DNA from: Pinibacter aurantiacus
GTDB lineage: Bacteria > Bacteroidota > Bacteroidia > Chitinophagales > Chitinophagaceae
Length of the DNA stretch: 64,000 bases
Reading direction: 5' to 3'
Assembly: GCF_019130065.1 (NCBI RefSeq)
Contig: NZ_JAHSPG010000001.1
Coordinates: forward strand, 124,001 to 188,000
Shown here: one piece after another, positions 38,302 through 48,037 of the stretch
Position numbering within the stretch: position 1 is the first letter of the stretch
Layout: every line of letters starts with the position of its first letter
Position numbers and translations under genes: made by a program
Notes under the pieces: model-generated
The model's input: the letters and a program-made list of their open reading frames with translations, nothing else
Databases searched by the model: none
What the model was told of the DNA's origin: nothing

Positions 38302-39555
38302 TTAAAATTGCACCATGTTCCAAAAACCAACTTCTGCAATTTGAAAATCGCCGCTGCTGCCATCTGCTACTGCTTTTACACGTAGTCGTATGTAACGTAC
38401 AGGCGGAGGATTTTTTATCAAATCAAAGGTTGCTATCGCCTGGCCATTATCGGTTCTTACAACATCTTTCAGTAATGTCCATCCTTTCGAACGCATTTCA
38501 TCTGCCCAGCCTGCGTCTGTTGAAGGCTTTGAGGTGGCTGCGGCATTGATATCATTTGTGCTGATTCCCCACACTTCAAAAGCGGTGGCTGTTGCGCAAC
38601 AGCTTCTTCCCATTTCTGCAATGCGACCCAATTCATTGTAATCTTTACCAAGGTCAAAACTTAGTTGTGCAGGCAAGTGCGCTTGGTTGCTGTGAAAGAT
38701 ATGGCTCCCCCAAAAGTCACGTCCGCCCTCGCTCCAGTCGCCATCCCAAATGCGGTTGAGTCTTGTTTCAGGACCATAAGCTGTTCCCAATGTTTGTGCG
38801 TCGTTTGGCATTTGTAATTCTGCCCACAAAGATTTATCACACTCAACATATTTTTTTATTTCCGGGAAGGTTGACGCTTCATTCGTAAACACTGTATCCA
38901 GCGAACCCACGAACGGAATGTAAGACGAATAATATTTTACAGATGTTCCCGGTTTAAGATCAGATAGTATGAGTGAATATTGACTGGAATCGATATTCTT
39001 TTTCACCACCACATCTGATGTGTTTGTGTATTCAATTACAGTTGTAATGTTGATCGTATCCGCTTTGTTGAAGTTCAATGTTACTGTACCATCATCGTTA
39101 ACTTTCGAAGGGTTATCTGCATTGTAAGGTCTGTTCAGTAGTCCTGCCTTATATATAGGACCATACACTTTCACATTGTTTATCTCCAGCGGAATAGAAC
39201 GGTTGCCTTGTCCATCGATTGAGTAAATGGTAAATGCATAGCTATATTCTTTCAGGTTGCTGATCATTACACGCATGGTATCGGAAGGCTTGTGTGTAGT
39301 GGCATTCACTAATATTGAATCAGCCTTGTTGTTCCAATAAATAACGTACTTCGCAATGGTTTGATCCGGACTTGGGTTCCAGTAAAGTTGCGTACGCAAG
39401 TAACCCGCAAAATAACTTACATTAGAAGGCAAGCCTGCATAAATGACTTCCTTACCACCGAGGTAGTCTCTGAAGGCAGTGTCTTTTTTATCGCAACCCA
39501 ATATCACCATGATAGCAAGCAAAGTGACAAGAGATATTCTTGTGAATGTTTTCAT
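38302..39555 (-). CDS. DUF4998 plus discoidin-like surface lipoprotein
   Basis: 417 residues, lipobox VILGC. N-terminal part (about 25-235) matches DUF4998 of SusD-linked surface proteins (KEVIYAGLPSN, KYVIYWNN). The last 150 residues (WDGDWSEGGRDFWGSH ... FDLGKDYNELGRIAEMG ... YIRLRVKAVADGSSG) form an F5/8 type C carbohydrate-binding beta sandwich. It is placed as a surface glycan-binding protein of the locus. Confidence 0.88.
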   Translation of the reverse strand: MKTFTRISLVTLLAIMVILGCDKKDTAFRDYLGGKEVIYAGLPSNVSYFAGYLRTQLYWNPSPDQTIAKYVIYWNNKADSILVNATTHKPSDTMRVMISNLKEYSYAFTIYSIDGQGNRSIPLEINNVKVYGPIYKAGLLNRPYNADNPSKVNDDGTVTLNFNKADTINITTVIEYTNTSDVVVKKNIDSSQYSLILSDLKPGTSVKYYSSYIPFVGSLDTVFTNEASTFPEIKKYVECDKSLWAELQMPNDAQTLGTAYGPETRLNRIWDGDWSEGGRDFWGSHIFHSNQAHLPAQLSFDLGKDYNELGRIAEMGRSCCATATAFEVWGISTNDINAAATSKPSTDAGWADEMRSKGWTLLKDVVRTDNGQAIATFDLIKNPPPVRYIRLRVKAVADGSSGDFQIAEVGFWNMVQF

Positions 39556-39584
39556 TTTCTTTCTTTTAATGATCTACAAATGCG

Positions 39585-40823
39585 TTAACGTGGATCTGCG
39601 TATAGGTTAAGTTCCATGATATGCCCATCTGAAGTGCCTCCCCATGTGGAACTTACAGCAATGCGGAGGTATCTTACTTTAGGACCTGTCGGAACATCGA
39701 AATCAACGCCATCTTTTACAAACTGATTATCTGATGCCGTGATATTTGGCGGCTTGTTGCCGGAAGGAGGATCAGGATATTTATAGTTGCCCATATTTGT
39801 CCATCCGCTCACCACATCGCCTTCATTTGAAACCTGCGGCAGTGTTACGTTCTGTGGCGTCTCGTTTGTTCCCCAAACAGTAAACGTTTTTGGATTATTG
39901 TGTCCATAGCTGTAATCATCATATCGTTCCCACATAACGAAGTGATTCAATTTTGCAGACACACCCATATCAAATGTGACGAAGATTGGGAAAACAAGGT
40001 TGCCGGCAGTGTGCCAACCGGTGCCGGTATTATCGTCCCACAAATACTCAACAGGCCCGAAACCTCCGCTGGCTGTGTATAGCGCTGCATCTGTACCTAA
40101 GCGATAAGGCGACATTTTGCTTTTGTTGAGCAGCACATCGTACAATGGTTTCAGACTTGTAACTAAAGTATCAGATACATTTCCCCATTTGTCAGATACA
40201 TACAAACCGAATTTGTGTTCTAACGTATCATAACCGCGAATGGAATATTTGATCGTGCTGTCTGCGCGATAGTGCTGGTCCACCACTTTATAACCTTTTG
40301 CAGCATTGTCATACTCGAGCAGTACAATGTTTTGCAAACTCTTGTTCACATTGGTTCCTTTGATGGTCACGCCACTATAAGTTGGATCAATTGTCAAGGT
40401 GTTTCTTAACAATTTGAATACTGGTGTGAGTGGTTTTACTTTTACTTCCACAGGGTCCGATTTTATTTCTGCACGGCTCACAGCGTACAATTTCACTGTG
40501 TACTCTTTTTCATCTGCAAACCCTTCTACCCTCAATGTGTCTGTGTAGTAGCTGGCCTTTGCCTGCATTGGCTTGCCATCTCTGATATTGTATTCTGCCA
40601 CTACATACAAAAGATTTTGCGATTTTGGCAATGTATACGTGATCAATGCACCGCCGTTAATGTTGTTCACTTTTACATCGGTAACGGGATCGGGCTTTGT
40701 TTGATCGGTGGAAACAATGCCCTGGTATTGATCCATTTTGGAGCAGGAAAACAATGTCGCCATCAGCATCAGTAATGCCACAAAGCGAAGTGTATTCTTG
40801 TGCCTGTTATTTTTATAAATCAT
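39585..40823 (-). CDS. DUF4959 / discoidin-like surface lipoprotein
   Basis: 412 residues, lipobox LFSCSK. Fn3-like DUF4959 comes first (DPVTDVKVNNINGGALITYT), a central beta domain follows (ADSTIKYSIRGYDTLEHKFGL), and a C-terminal discoidin-type module closes (WDDNTGTGWHTAGNL ... YLRIAVSSTWGGTSDGHIM). Second surface glycan-binding protein, next to SusD. Confidence 0.88.
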   Translation of the reverse strand: MIYKNNRHKNTLRFVALLMLMATLFSCSKMDQYQGIVSTDQTKPDPVTDVKVNNINGGALITYTLPKSQNLLYVVAEYNIRDGKPMQAKASYYTDTLRVEGFADEKEYTVKLYAVSRAEIKSDPVEVKVKPLTPVFKLLRNTLTIDPTYSGVTIKGTNVNKSLQNIVLLEYDNAAKGYKVVDQHYRADSTIKYSIRGYDTLEHKFGLYVSDKWGNVSDTLVTSLKPLYDVLLNKSKMSPYRLGTDAALYTASGGFGPVEYLWDDNTGTGWHTAGNLVFPIFVTFDMGVSAKLNHFVMWERYDDYSYGHNNPKTFTVWGTNETPQNVTLPQVSNEGDVVSGWTNMGNYKYPDPPSGNKPPNITASDNQFVKDGVDFDVPTGPKVRYLRIAVSSTWGGTSDGHIMELNLYADPR

Positions 40824-40870
40824 TTTCTAATTTTTTAAGTCATTGAAATTTTTCAAGATCAAACGGTCTG

Positions 40871-42796
40871 TTACCAGTAAGGCGTTTGTACCAGGTTGGT
40901 GTTTTTAATCAGGTTATCATCCTGGATCGGCCACAGGTAATCTTTCAATCTGAAATCCGGAACCAATACTGTGCGTGGGCGATAGTAGTTCACCGCCTGG
41001 TTTTCATCAATGCTCCATCCCTGCATTGGTTTGCCCAGCACTTCCTGCATTTCTTTCCATCTGCGAAGATCCCAGCCACATTGTGCCTCGAAGCACAATT
41101 CAATTCTTCTTTCCTGGTGAATGATCTTTCTCAAACCATCTTGTGTAGCAAATTTTGTTGGATTGTTAGAGTAGCTTGTCCATGATGCTTTCACACCCTG
41201 CAAACCGGCACGCTCTCTTACCTTGTCGAGATAGCTGATTGCCATGTCACGTGCGCCCTGATCGTTGCCTGCTTCGTTCAAAGCTTCCGCATACCACAGG
41301 TACAAGCCGGCCATCCTGATGCGTGCAATGCGGAAAGCAACATCTTTACGACCCTGGTCGTCGTGCGTGGTTAAATAATTCACCAGTTTCTTTGGCCAAT
41401 AACCGGTGATGTTCCCGCACACATCATTTTTCATACCACCTGAAAAAGAACCAACACCTCTGGCCTGCACGTATAATGCCTTGTCAAGATTAAGTTGCGC
41501 GTTGCCGAGCCAGATACCGCCATCAAAGGCTATGTCCGCATAAAATCTTGGCTCACGGTCAAAGTGTGCTTTAATGGTGGTGTATGCTTCTTTGATATAC
41601 GCTCTGTTGGTTTCATCGCCATCCTGTAAAGTGTAGCGATTGTTGTAGTCCCATGTTTTATCTTCATTGATCGGCACACCATTCTTTGTGTAGAACAACT
41701 CCGTTTCAGAAATAGGAACCGCAAATGTGCTTGGTATGGACCACAGGTGCAGCAAGGATTTCGCTGTCATGATCGGCATGCTTTCTCCCTGGAAACCGTA
41801 TGTTGGATTGGAACACCAGATCAATTCCGGATTTTTATCCCACTGCTCAGTTACTACGTTTTGCAGCATGAGCACTTCTCTTGATTCTTCTGTGAGCGTT
41901 AAGGTTGGTGCAGAAAAATCTTTGTACAATCTAATGCCTACGCCTTCGGCAGCATCAATCGCTTCTTTGCACGCATCTGCCGCTCTCTTCCATTTCATTG
42001 CATCATAGCTTTCCGGAAATAAGTTTATACCGTCTTTGCCTTTGTCTTTAAAGCCTGCATAATCTGGATTGCCGTTGAACAAAGGACTTGCAGCAAGCAT
42101 GAGCACTTCGGCCTTTAGTGAAAGCGCTGCAGGTTTTGTTACTCTTCCTAACTCCTTCACCTGGTTCTCAATCATTGGTGGCAAGTCAGGTGCAGCCTGA
42201 TCAAGCAATTTCACGATGTAGTTGACTACGGAATCAATCGGTTGTCTTTTTACCATCACAGCTTCAGGGGAAGCGTTGATGTCAAGGTTTTTGTCGATCA
42301 CCGGAATTGGACCGTACAAGCGAAGCAGGTAATAATGATAGTATGCTTTTAAGAATTTTGTTTCTGCGACCCATCTTGTTTTTTCAACGGGTGAAAGATC
42401 AATTGGCTTGTCAATATTTTCAAGCATGGTGTTACACATGCGGATGGGCACAAACATATTGTCGCCATTGTTGCCTCCATCCCAATAGTTAAAAATCGGA
42501 CTGGCAGAGGTTTGGCCGCCCCTTACAAGATTGAATCCAATCTTGTTGAAATACTCCGACTTCAGGTTCATCGGGTACACAATCTCTGAAGAGCTTACGA
42601 ATGCTGCATCGTGTGTAACATCGCCTCTTTGTGTATAGGAGTAACAAGTGAAGAGATAGTTCTCTGCTTCATTCCTGTTGTGAAAAGCATAGTCAAGCGT
42701 GCCTACGTTATCAGGTACAACGTCCAGGTATTTTTTGCATGAAACACCTGAAACGATCAGCAATGCAGGCAGTATGTATTTATAAATGGATCTCAT
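40871..42796 (-). CDS. susD: SusD-family glycan-binding lipoprotein
   Basis: 641 residues, lipobox SGVSCKKYLDVVP. TPR-like helical scaffold with the usual WVAETKFLKAYYHYYLLRLYG and ERRIELCFEAQCGWDLRRWK segments. It caps the SusC barrel and recruits oligosaccharide. Directly downstream of susC, 11 bp away. Confidence 0.97.
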   Translation of the reverse strand: MRSIYKYILPALLIVSGVSCKKYLDVVPDNVGTLDYAFHNRNEAENYLFTCYSYTQRGDVTHDAAFVSSSEIVYPMNLKSEYFNKIGFNLVRGGQTSASPIFNYWDGGNNGDNMFVPIRMCNTMLENIDKPIDLSPVEKTRWVAETKFLKAYYHYYLLRLYGPIPVIDKNLDINASPEAVMVKRQPIDSVVNYIVKLLDQAAPDLPPMIENQVKELGRVTKPAALSLKAEVLMLAASPLFNGNPDYAGFKDKGKDGINLFPESYDAMKWKRAADACKEAIDAAEGVGIRLYKDFSAPTLTLTEESREVLMLQNVVTEQWDKNPELIWCSNPTYGFQGESMPIMTAKSLLHLWSIPSTFAVPISETELFYTKNGVPINEDKTWDYNNRYTLQDGDETNRAYIKEAYTTIKAHFDREPRFYADIAFDGGIWLGNAQLNLDKALYVQARGVGSFSGGMKNDVCGNITGYWPKKLVNYLTTHDDQGRKDVAFRIARIRMAGLYLWYAEALNEAGNDQGARDMAISYLDKVRERAGLQGVKASWTSYSNNPTKFATQDGLRKIIHQERRIELCFEAQCGWDLRRWKEMQEVLGKPMQGWSIDENQAVNYYRPRTVLVPDFRLKDYLWPIQDDNLIKNTNLVQTPYW

Positions 42797-42807
42797 GATA
42801 ATAGTTT

Positions 42808-45800
42808 TTACAGATTAACATTCAGGCCAATGTTCATCACTTTTTGAATTGGGTAAGCGAAGCCATTTCCCTGCAATTCAGGATCCCATATTTTGAATGG
42901 GCTCCATGTAAAGAGGTTCATGCCGTTGAAATAAATTCTGCAGTTGGCCAGGTGCATTCTTTTTGTGATGTCCCTTGGCAATGTGTAACCAACTTCAAGC
43001 GATTTCAATCTCAGGAAACGCCCGTCGCGCATCCACCATGTGCTTCCCTGTTCATTGTTTGCGTTGTCAGAAGCAGTTGTGTGAAATCTCGGGAACATTG
43101 CGTATTGGTTTTGGTTGCTCTCTGACCAATGGTTGTCTGAAAATTGTTGCAGCAGTTGTGTTGGGCCTGCAATATTGTATTCTCTGCTTGGAATGAACGG
43201 ACTTACTTTTACCGGATCAATGAAGAACGAGTTGTGTGATTGTCCCTGGAAGAATGCTGACAGATCAAAGCCTTTGTAACCTGTAGAGAAACCAAAGCCA
43301 TAAACGATTTCAGGCACATAAGGATAACCGGCAAACACCATGTCTTTGTAATCAATAACGCCATCGCCGTTCATGTCGCGGTATTTGATGTCACCACCTT
43401 TTGGCATTACGCGGCCATCGCCGAAAGATTGTATAGGCGAGTTCTTTGCTTCTGCGTCATCTACAAACAATCTCTCTGCAAGATATACTCTCGCTTTACC
43501 GGAAGGCTGGTTGCCTGAAATAACTCTCCATGGTTCTTCCCACTGCGGATCTTCATAGTGTTCATACAAGTTGGTAGAGTAAGTGAAATTCGCTCTCACA
43601 GAAGCCCACAGGTCCTTGTTGAAATTCTTTTTGTAATCAAGGGAAAGATCAACTCCTTTGCTGTTAAGCGAACCAACATTCGAACTCATCGCCGCTTCCA
43701 GGCCCATAGTGGACTGGGTAATGCGCTGCTGCAAAATGTTGTAGGTATGTTTTTTGAAAAACTCAGCAACGACGTTGATGTTTTTGAAAAGTGTCATCTC
43801 CACGCCAAGGTTCAGCATTTGTGATGTTTCCCATGTAATCTCCGGATTTGGGTAGGCCTTAACGCTTACACCATTTTTTGACTCACTGTTATTTGTTCCA
43901 AATGAAGCACCGTTGCCACCGTTCAGGTTAACGTCTGATTTATAGAAAAAGCGTCTTGGACTGATGGCATCGTTACCTGCGTAACCATAGCTTGCTCTCA
44001 CTTTGAAACGATCAATTACATTCTCCAATGGCTCCCAGAATTTTTCTTTTGATACGATCCAGCTCGCACCGATCGTGGGGAAGAAACCGAAGCGGTGATT
44101 TTCATCAAAACGTTCGGAACCGTTATATCCAAAGTTGAATTCTGCGAAGTATTTGTTTTTGTATGAGTAGGTTGCACGTCCCGCCAATCCCAGGTTTCGG
44201 AAAGGTAAAGCTTCTTCCAAAGCCCTTCCCGGATTGACTGAAGGATCAATATAATTTCCCCACTCATCTTTCTTGTTATAGTAAAGAGTTTGTTGTGCGG
44301 TTCCTACCAATGATCCACTGACGTTGTGATCGCCAAGTCTTTTGTTGTAATCAAGCGTACCCTGGAAATAATAGAATGCATTGATGTTCGTCAGTTGTTG
44401 ATCAGGATAATAGATCAGATATTCTCTTGCATCGCCCGGCGAGTGATTTATCCAATATAACGTGTAGTCATTGGTTACTCTGTCATACGTTTTCACCTGG
44501 TAGTAATATGGCGCATAGGCCATTGCCGATTGGAAATAGGAATACCTGTTTGTATTGAACAATGCCCGGAACGTTAGCCCGTCTGTAATGAATCTCAAAT
44601 TCTGGTTTAGTTCCAATTGAGCAGACATCCGTGACTCTGAAAAATTCTTGTGGCCCCTCAACAGCGATGCGTAAGGGTTTGTGTACACAGATGCGTCGCC
44701 ATTTGTATTTGCTACGTTGCCAAACAGAATGTGCTGTGCATTCATATTTGCGGAATCTGGCTCAAAGTATGCCGGAAAATCAACCGCGCTTGAGTGCAAT
44801 GCTTCGCTGTAAAGGCTTGTAGAGAAATTATTATCAGCACTCAGCGGGCCATTGTATTCGTTAAAGTTGCCCGACATACGCACGATCATTTCTGTAGTTT
44901 TGGTCAGATTGACGTTTACGTTTGCGCGTAACTGATAGTTTTTGAAATTAACATTGTTATTGTTGTTGTTACGAATGTCCTGCTTCAAAATACCATGATC
45001 TACGTTGTAAGATCCGGCGATATAATATTTCGCAACGCCGCCACCACCGCTTACACTCATGTTGGCTCTTTGATTGGAAGTTGTTTTCTTGAACAACATA
45101 TCCATCCAGTTAACTGCCGGATACACAAACTCATTGCTGCCCGGCGCTTTGTCCATCGTAGCTTTGGTGTTGGCTATCTTATTTGGATCGTATACGGTGT
45201 AACCTGCAGCTTCGTTGTACATATTCATGTAGGTAACCGGATCTGAAATCTGCAGATTTTTTGCTGATTGTGAGAAGGAATTTTCGAAACGGAAATTGAT
45301 CTTTGACTTGCCTTCTTTACCTTCTTTTGTAGAAACGAGAATGACACCGTTTGCACCTCTCGCACCATACAGGGCCGTTGCGCTGGCATCTTTCAAAATA
45401 GAAAAGCTGGCGATGTCATCTACCTGCAGGCGTGCAAGATCAGAAGCGGTAAGCTCAACGTTGTCGATAAGAATCAACGGGTCTTGCTTGTAACCAAACG
45501 TGGTAACACCTCTTACAAAGAATGAAGCGTTATCCATACCTGGCTGCCCGGTTTTTGAATAAGCAATAACACCGGCCACCTGTCCCGCGAGTGCGGTGGT
45601 AAGATTGCTCGCCGGAATTTTAAGATCGCCCGGAGCCACTGCTGTCACGGATCCTACCACGGCTTCCTTTCTTTGTTTGCGGCCATATGCAGTAATGATC
45701 ACCTCATCTTCTGCTTTGTTAATGGCATGTGCCAGCACCACATTGAATGTTTTTGAAGTAGCTGTTGCGGTAACTGTTTTTGTTTGATACCCTATGTAAG

Positions 45801-46086
45801 AGATGGAAATTTGTGTGCCCGGATCTACATCCAGTACAAATCTTCCATTGACATCGGTGGTAGTACCGACGCCTTTTTTCCCAACTGCAATAATGTTGGC
45901 TCTTTCGATCAACGCACCTGTGGAGTCTGTTACCCTACCGGTAACGGTGATCTTATTGTTGTCCTGGGAAAAAGCAATACTGCCGGTGATACTAAAGAGA
46001 AAGAATAAAAGCAGTTTGTTTAGTGCAAACAAACCATGCTTTCGTGCAGATAGCGAAACACTATCGCTGTTTGAAAACAATCTCAT
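42808..46086 (-). CDS. susC: SusC-family TonB-linked outer-membrane transporter
   Basis: About 1092 residues from ATG 46086; a TTG two codons upstream is less likely. A long signal region (ends near IAFSQ), a carboxypeptidase-regulatory domain (NKITVTGRVTDSTGAL), plug with SusC signature (QVAGVIAYSKTGQPGMDNAS, PLILIDNVELTASDLA, SFSILKDASATALYGARGANG), and a barrel with C-terminal IGLNVNL. No N-terminal signalling (STN) domain is seen. Imports oligosaccharide for the GH95/GH92 enzymes. Confidence 0.97.
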   Translation of the reverse strand: MRLFSNSDSVSLSARKHGLFALNKLLLFFLFSITGSIAFSQDNNKITVTGRVTDSTGALIERANIIAVGKKGVGTTTDVNGRFVLDVDPGTQISISYIGYQTKTVTATATSKTFNVVLAHAINKAEDEVIITAYGRKQRKEAVVGSVTAVAPGDLKIPASNLTTALAGQVAGVIAYSKTGQPGMDNASFFVRGVTTFGYKQDPLILIDNVELTASDLARLQVDDIASFSILKDASATALYGARGANGVILVSTKEGKEGKSKINFRFENSFSQSAKNLQISDPVTYMNMYNEAAGYTVYDPNKIANTKATMDKAPGSNEFVYPAVNWMDMLFKKTTSNQRANMSVSGGGGVAKYYIAGSYNVDHGILKQDIRNNNNNNVNFKNYQLRANVNVNLTKTTEMIVRMSGNFNEYNGPLSADNNFSTSLYSEALHSSAVDFPAYFEPDSANMNAQHILFGNVANTNGDASVYTNPYASLLRGHKNFSESRMSAQLELNQNLRFITDGLTFRALFNTNRYSYFQSAMAYAPYYYQVKTYDRVTNDYTLYWINHSPGDAREYLIYYPDQQLTNINAFYYFQGTLDYNKRLGDHNVSGSLVGTAQQTLYYNKKDEWGNYIDPSVNPGRALEEALPFRNLGLAGRATYSYKNKYFAEFNFGYNGSERFDENHRFGFFPTIGASWIVSKEKFWEPLENVIDRFKVRASYGYAGNDAISPRRFFYKSDVNLNGGNGASFGTNNSESKNGVSVKAYPNPEITWETSQMLNLGVEMTLFKNINVVAEFFKKHTYNILQQRITQSTMGLEAAMSSNVGSLNSKGVDLSLDYKKNFNKDLWASVRANFTYSTNLYEHYEDPQWEEPWRVISGNQPSGKARVYLAERLFVDDAEAKNSPIQSFGDGRVMPKGGDIKYRDMNGDGVIDYKDMVFAGYPYVPEIVYGFGFSTGYKGFDLSAFFQGQSHNSFFIDPVKVSPFIPSREYNIAGPTQLLQQFSDNHWSESNQNQYAMFPRFHTTASDNANNEQGSTWWMRDGRFLRLKSLEVGYTLPRDITKRMHLANCRIYFNGMNLFTWSPFKIWDPELQGNGFAYPIQKVMNIGLNVNL

Positions 46087-46405
46087 AAACAAGCATTTTA
46101 GAGTTGTAAGTAATATTCATGACGCTGCCGGAAGGATGCATGCGCAACCTCCTGAACAAAGGGTTCATTCTTTGTTTTTGAAAATGTCGAAATCGCTTTA
46201 GTCAGCTATTTCTTTGTGTATACTTTGTTTTGTGTAATGGGAAGATGGCGGAGAGAAAGACTCCTTTTTTAAAGGCGCGTAAAGCGTCTCACAGCAAGTT
46301 GGTTTGTTATTCATTTTATGGCAATTGTTAGTTTGACTGGTCATTACTTCTGGCTCGGAAGTATTTGGATAAGGCTCGGTTTCTATACTATTCTATACTA
46401 TACCA

Positions 46406-46435
46406 CAAATATATATTTAATTTTTTTTAAACAAA
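46406..46435 (-). promoter_or_regulatory. Promoter of susC
   Basis: On the minus strand TTTG (46435-46432), 18 bp, then TATATTTG (46413-46406), an exact Bacteroidetes promoter. Transcription should start near 46399, giving an untranslated leader of about 310 bases before susC, which contains TATACTATTC repeats. Confidence 0.8.
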
Positions 46436-46660
46436 ATATAAGCGTGGGTAATTAAAATATTTTTTTGCGGTAGAAATCATCGCGTTCGATAAACTGAAGA
46501 GAAGGTTTGAAATGAGCCAAAAGCGCTGGAATATGCTGTAAAATAAGGTATTTCAGGAAAACGAAACGTCGAAAAAATGAAGAAAGCAAGTATTTCTTTG
46601 AAAAGCAAGCGTGGTAACATAATGCAAGAATAGGATAAGATATTGCAGTGAGAGAGGAAC

Positions 46661-46976
46661 ACAGATGACGCTGATTGGACTGATTTGCACGGATTTTTTA
46701 AAGGCTTCTATCTGAATGTTTGATTTGAAATTTGAAATTCAAGATTTGAAATTCAATGTCGTTTAGTCACGAGGGATTCGCAATCACCATCCTGTTTAAC
46801 CAGGCTTCGACAAGCTCAGCCTGACAACCCGTTCGCGCTGTCAGGCTGAACTTGTCGAAGCCTTCTCGCCATCTAAACGACGACATTGCAATTTGAGGGA
46901 TCAGGCAAATCTCAAATCTCAAATTTCAAATCAAAAAAATCAGTGCAAATCAGTCCAATCCGTGTCATCCGTGTGC
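46661..46976. repeat. Three-tier nested palindrome upstream of susC
   Basis: Outer arms 46661-46702 / 46933-46976 match over about 42 bp. Middle arms (46721-46766 / 46873-46932) are TTTGAAAT-type 7-8-mers ending in GTCGTTTA/TAAACGAC. Inner arms 46799-46826 / 46840-46865 are the CTTCGACAAGCTC repeat. The rest of 46087-46979 holds the promoter and no gene. Confidence 0.92.
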
Positions 46977-46979
46977 TCA

Positions 46980-47762
46980 CTACTTCTTCTGCGCAAACAG
47001 CCATGGCAAGAAATCCGGTTCGGCAAAAGCATTTTTCCAGCTGTTATGTCCTACACCGGGATATTCTGTATACTGCACGTTGGCTCCGGCTTTTTCCAGT
47101 GCTGCCACCATTGAGCGGGAATAATTTACGCCAACAACAGGATCAATCGTGCCATGAAAAACGTGAATCGGGAATTTTTTTGCGTATGCACCAACCTTAG
47201 TAGTGTCGCCACCACCGCAAATGGGAAATGCTGCGGCAAATAATTTTGGTTTTCGCCAAAGCGCCTCAAATGTGCCAAAGCCTCCCATGGACAAGCCGCC
47301 AATATAAATGCGCTTGCGATCTACTTTTCCGGATTTGACCATAGACTCTATTAGTTCGAGCACCAGCTCCAGCGATTTGCCGGTTGGCTCGTTTGACAAA
47401 AAGCTAAAGCGTTGCGAAGAATCGGCGCTCCGGCTTCCTCCTACTCGTCCCCAGGAATCGGTTGACGGGCATTGCGGAAATACTACAATAGCGGGAAATT
47501 TTTCCCTGTTGGCGGGGTTGGCAAACAGATCGCCGCCCCACTTTAGCTGTGCCTCGTTGTCATTTCCCCTTTCTCCTGATCCATGCAACACTATCACCAG
47601 CGGGTACTTTTTGGACGGCACATTGTTCAGCGGGTACTGAACCCTGTACAACAGTGTGTCGCCGCCATGGGTAAATTTCTGTTTTTGAAAATCATCCAAT
47701 GATTGTCCCTGTGCCGTGATTGATAAGATGGGCAACAGTATGGTGGAGAGTAGTTTACGCAT
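46980..47762 (-). CDS. Secreted alpha/beta-hydrolase esterase
   Basis: 260 residues, signal ending AQGQ-S. VIVLHGSGERGNDN is the oxyanion-hole loop, GLSMGGFG the nucleophile elbow, HGTIDPVV the acid and GVGHNSW the catalytic His. Similar to dienelactone/poly-hydroxybutyrate-type esterases of glycan loci. Probably deacetylates polysaccharide; not shown. It lies just upstream of the susC promoter region. Confidence 0.88.
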   Translation of the reverse strand: MRKLLSTILLPILSITAQGQSLDDFQKQKFTHGGDTLLYRVQYPLNNVPSKKYPLVIVLHGSGERGNDNEAQLKWGGDLFANPANREKFPAIVVFPQCPSTDSWGRVGGSRSADSSQRFSFLSNEPTGKSLELVLELIESMVKSGKVDRKRIYIGGLSMGGFGTFEALWRKPKLFAAAFPICGGGDTTKVGAYAKKFPIHVFHGTIDPVVGVNYSRSMVAALEKAGANVQYTEYPGVGHNSWKNAFAEPDFLPWLFAQKK

Positions 47763-47811
47763 GTAGTGAATTTAGGGCATTTGGGGTAGCTGTGCAAGCA
47801 AGGCCCCTTTT

Positions 47812-47938
47812 TACCACTAAGACACTAAGGCCACTTAGTTCCACTAAGGGAATTTGTCTGATGTGTGAACTTCTATGAAAAGCATATTGCTTTATCATTC
47901 CTTAGCTAACCTAATTGATTCTCACGCCTTAGTGGTAA
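47812..47938. repeat. Paired inverted repeat, CTTAGTG-type arms (degenerate)
   Basis: Left arm 47812-47850 is regular; right arm (about 47900-47938) retains only CCTTAG and GCCTTAGTGGTAAA. Divergent junction. Confidence 0.75.
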
Positions 47939-48037
47939 ACCTGGATGCGCAGCTTCTTACTTTTTCCCGATACCGTAAACCGTTTTTCCCGATCCGGCAC
48001 TGTTTAAAGTTTGCTTCGTAGTTTTTTTGCAAAAAAA

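Noticed and set aside
47308-47640. 110-codon frame antisense to the esterase
   Set aside because: Shadow of the alpha/beta hydrolase with intact catalytic triad.
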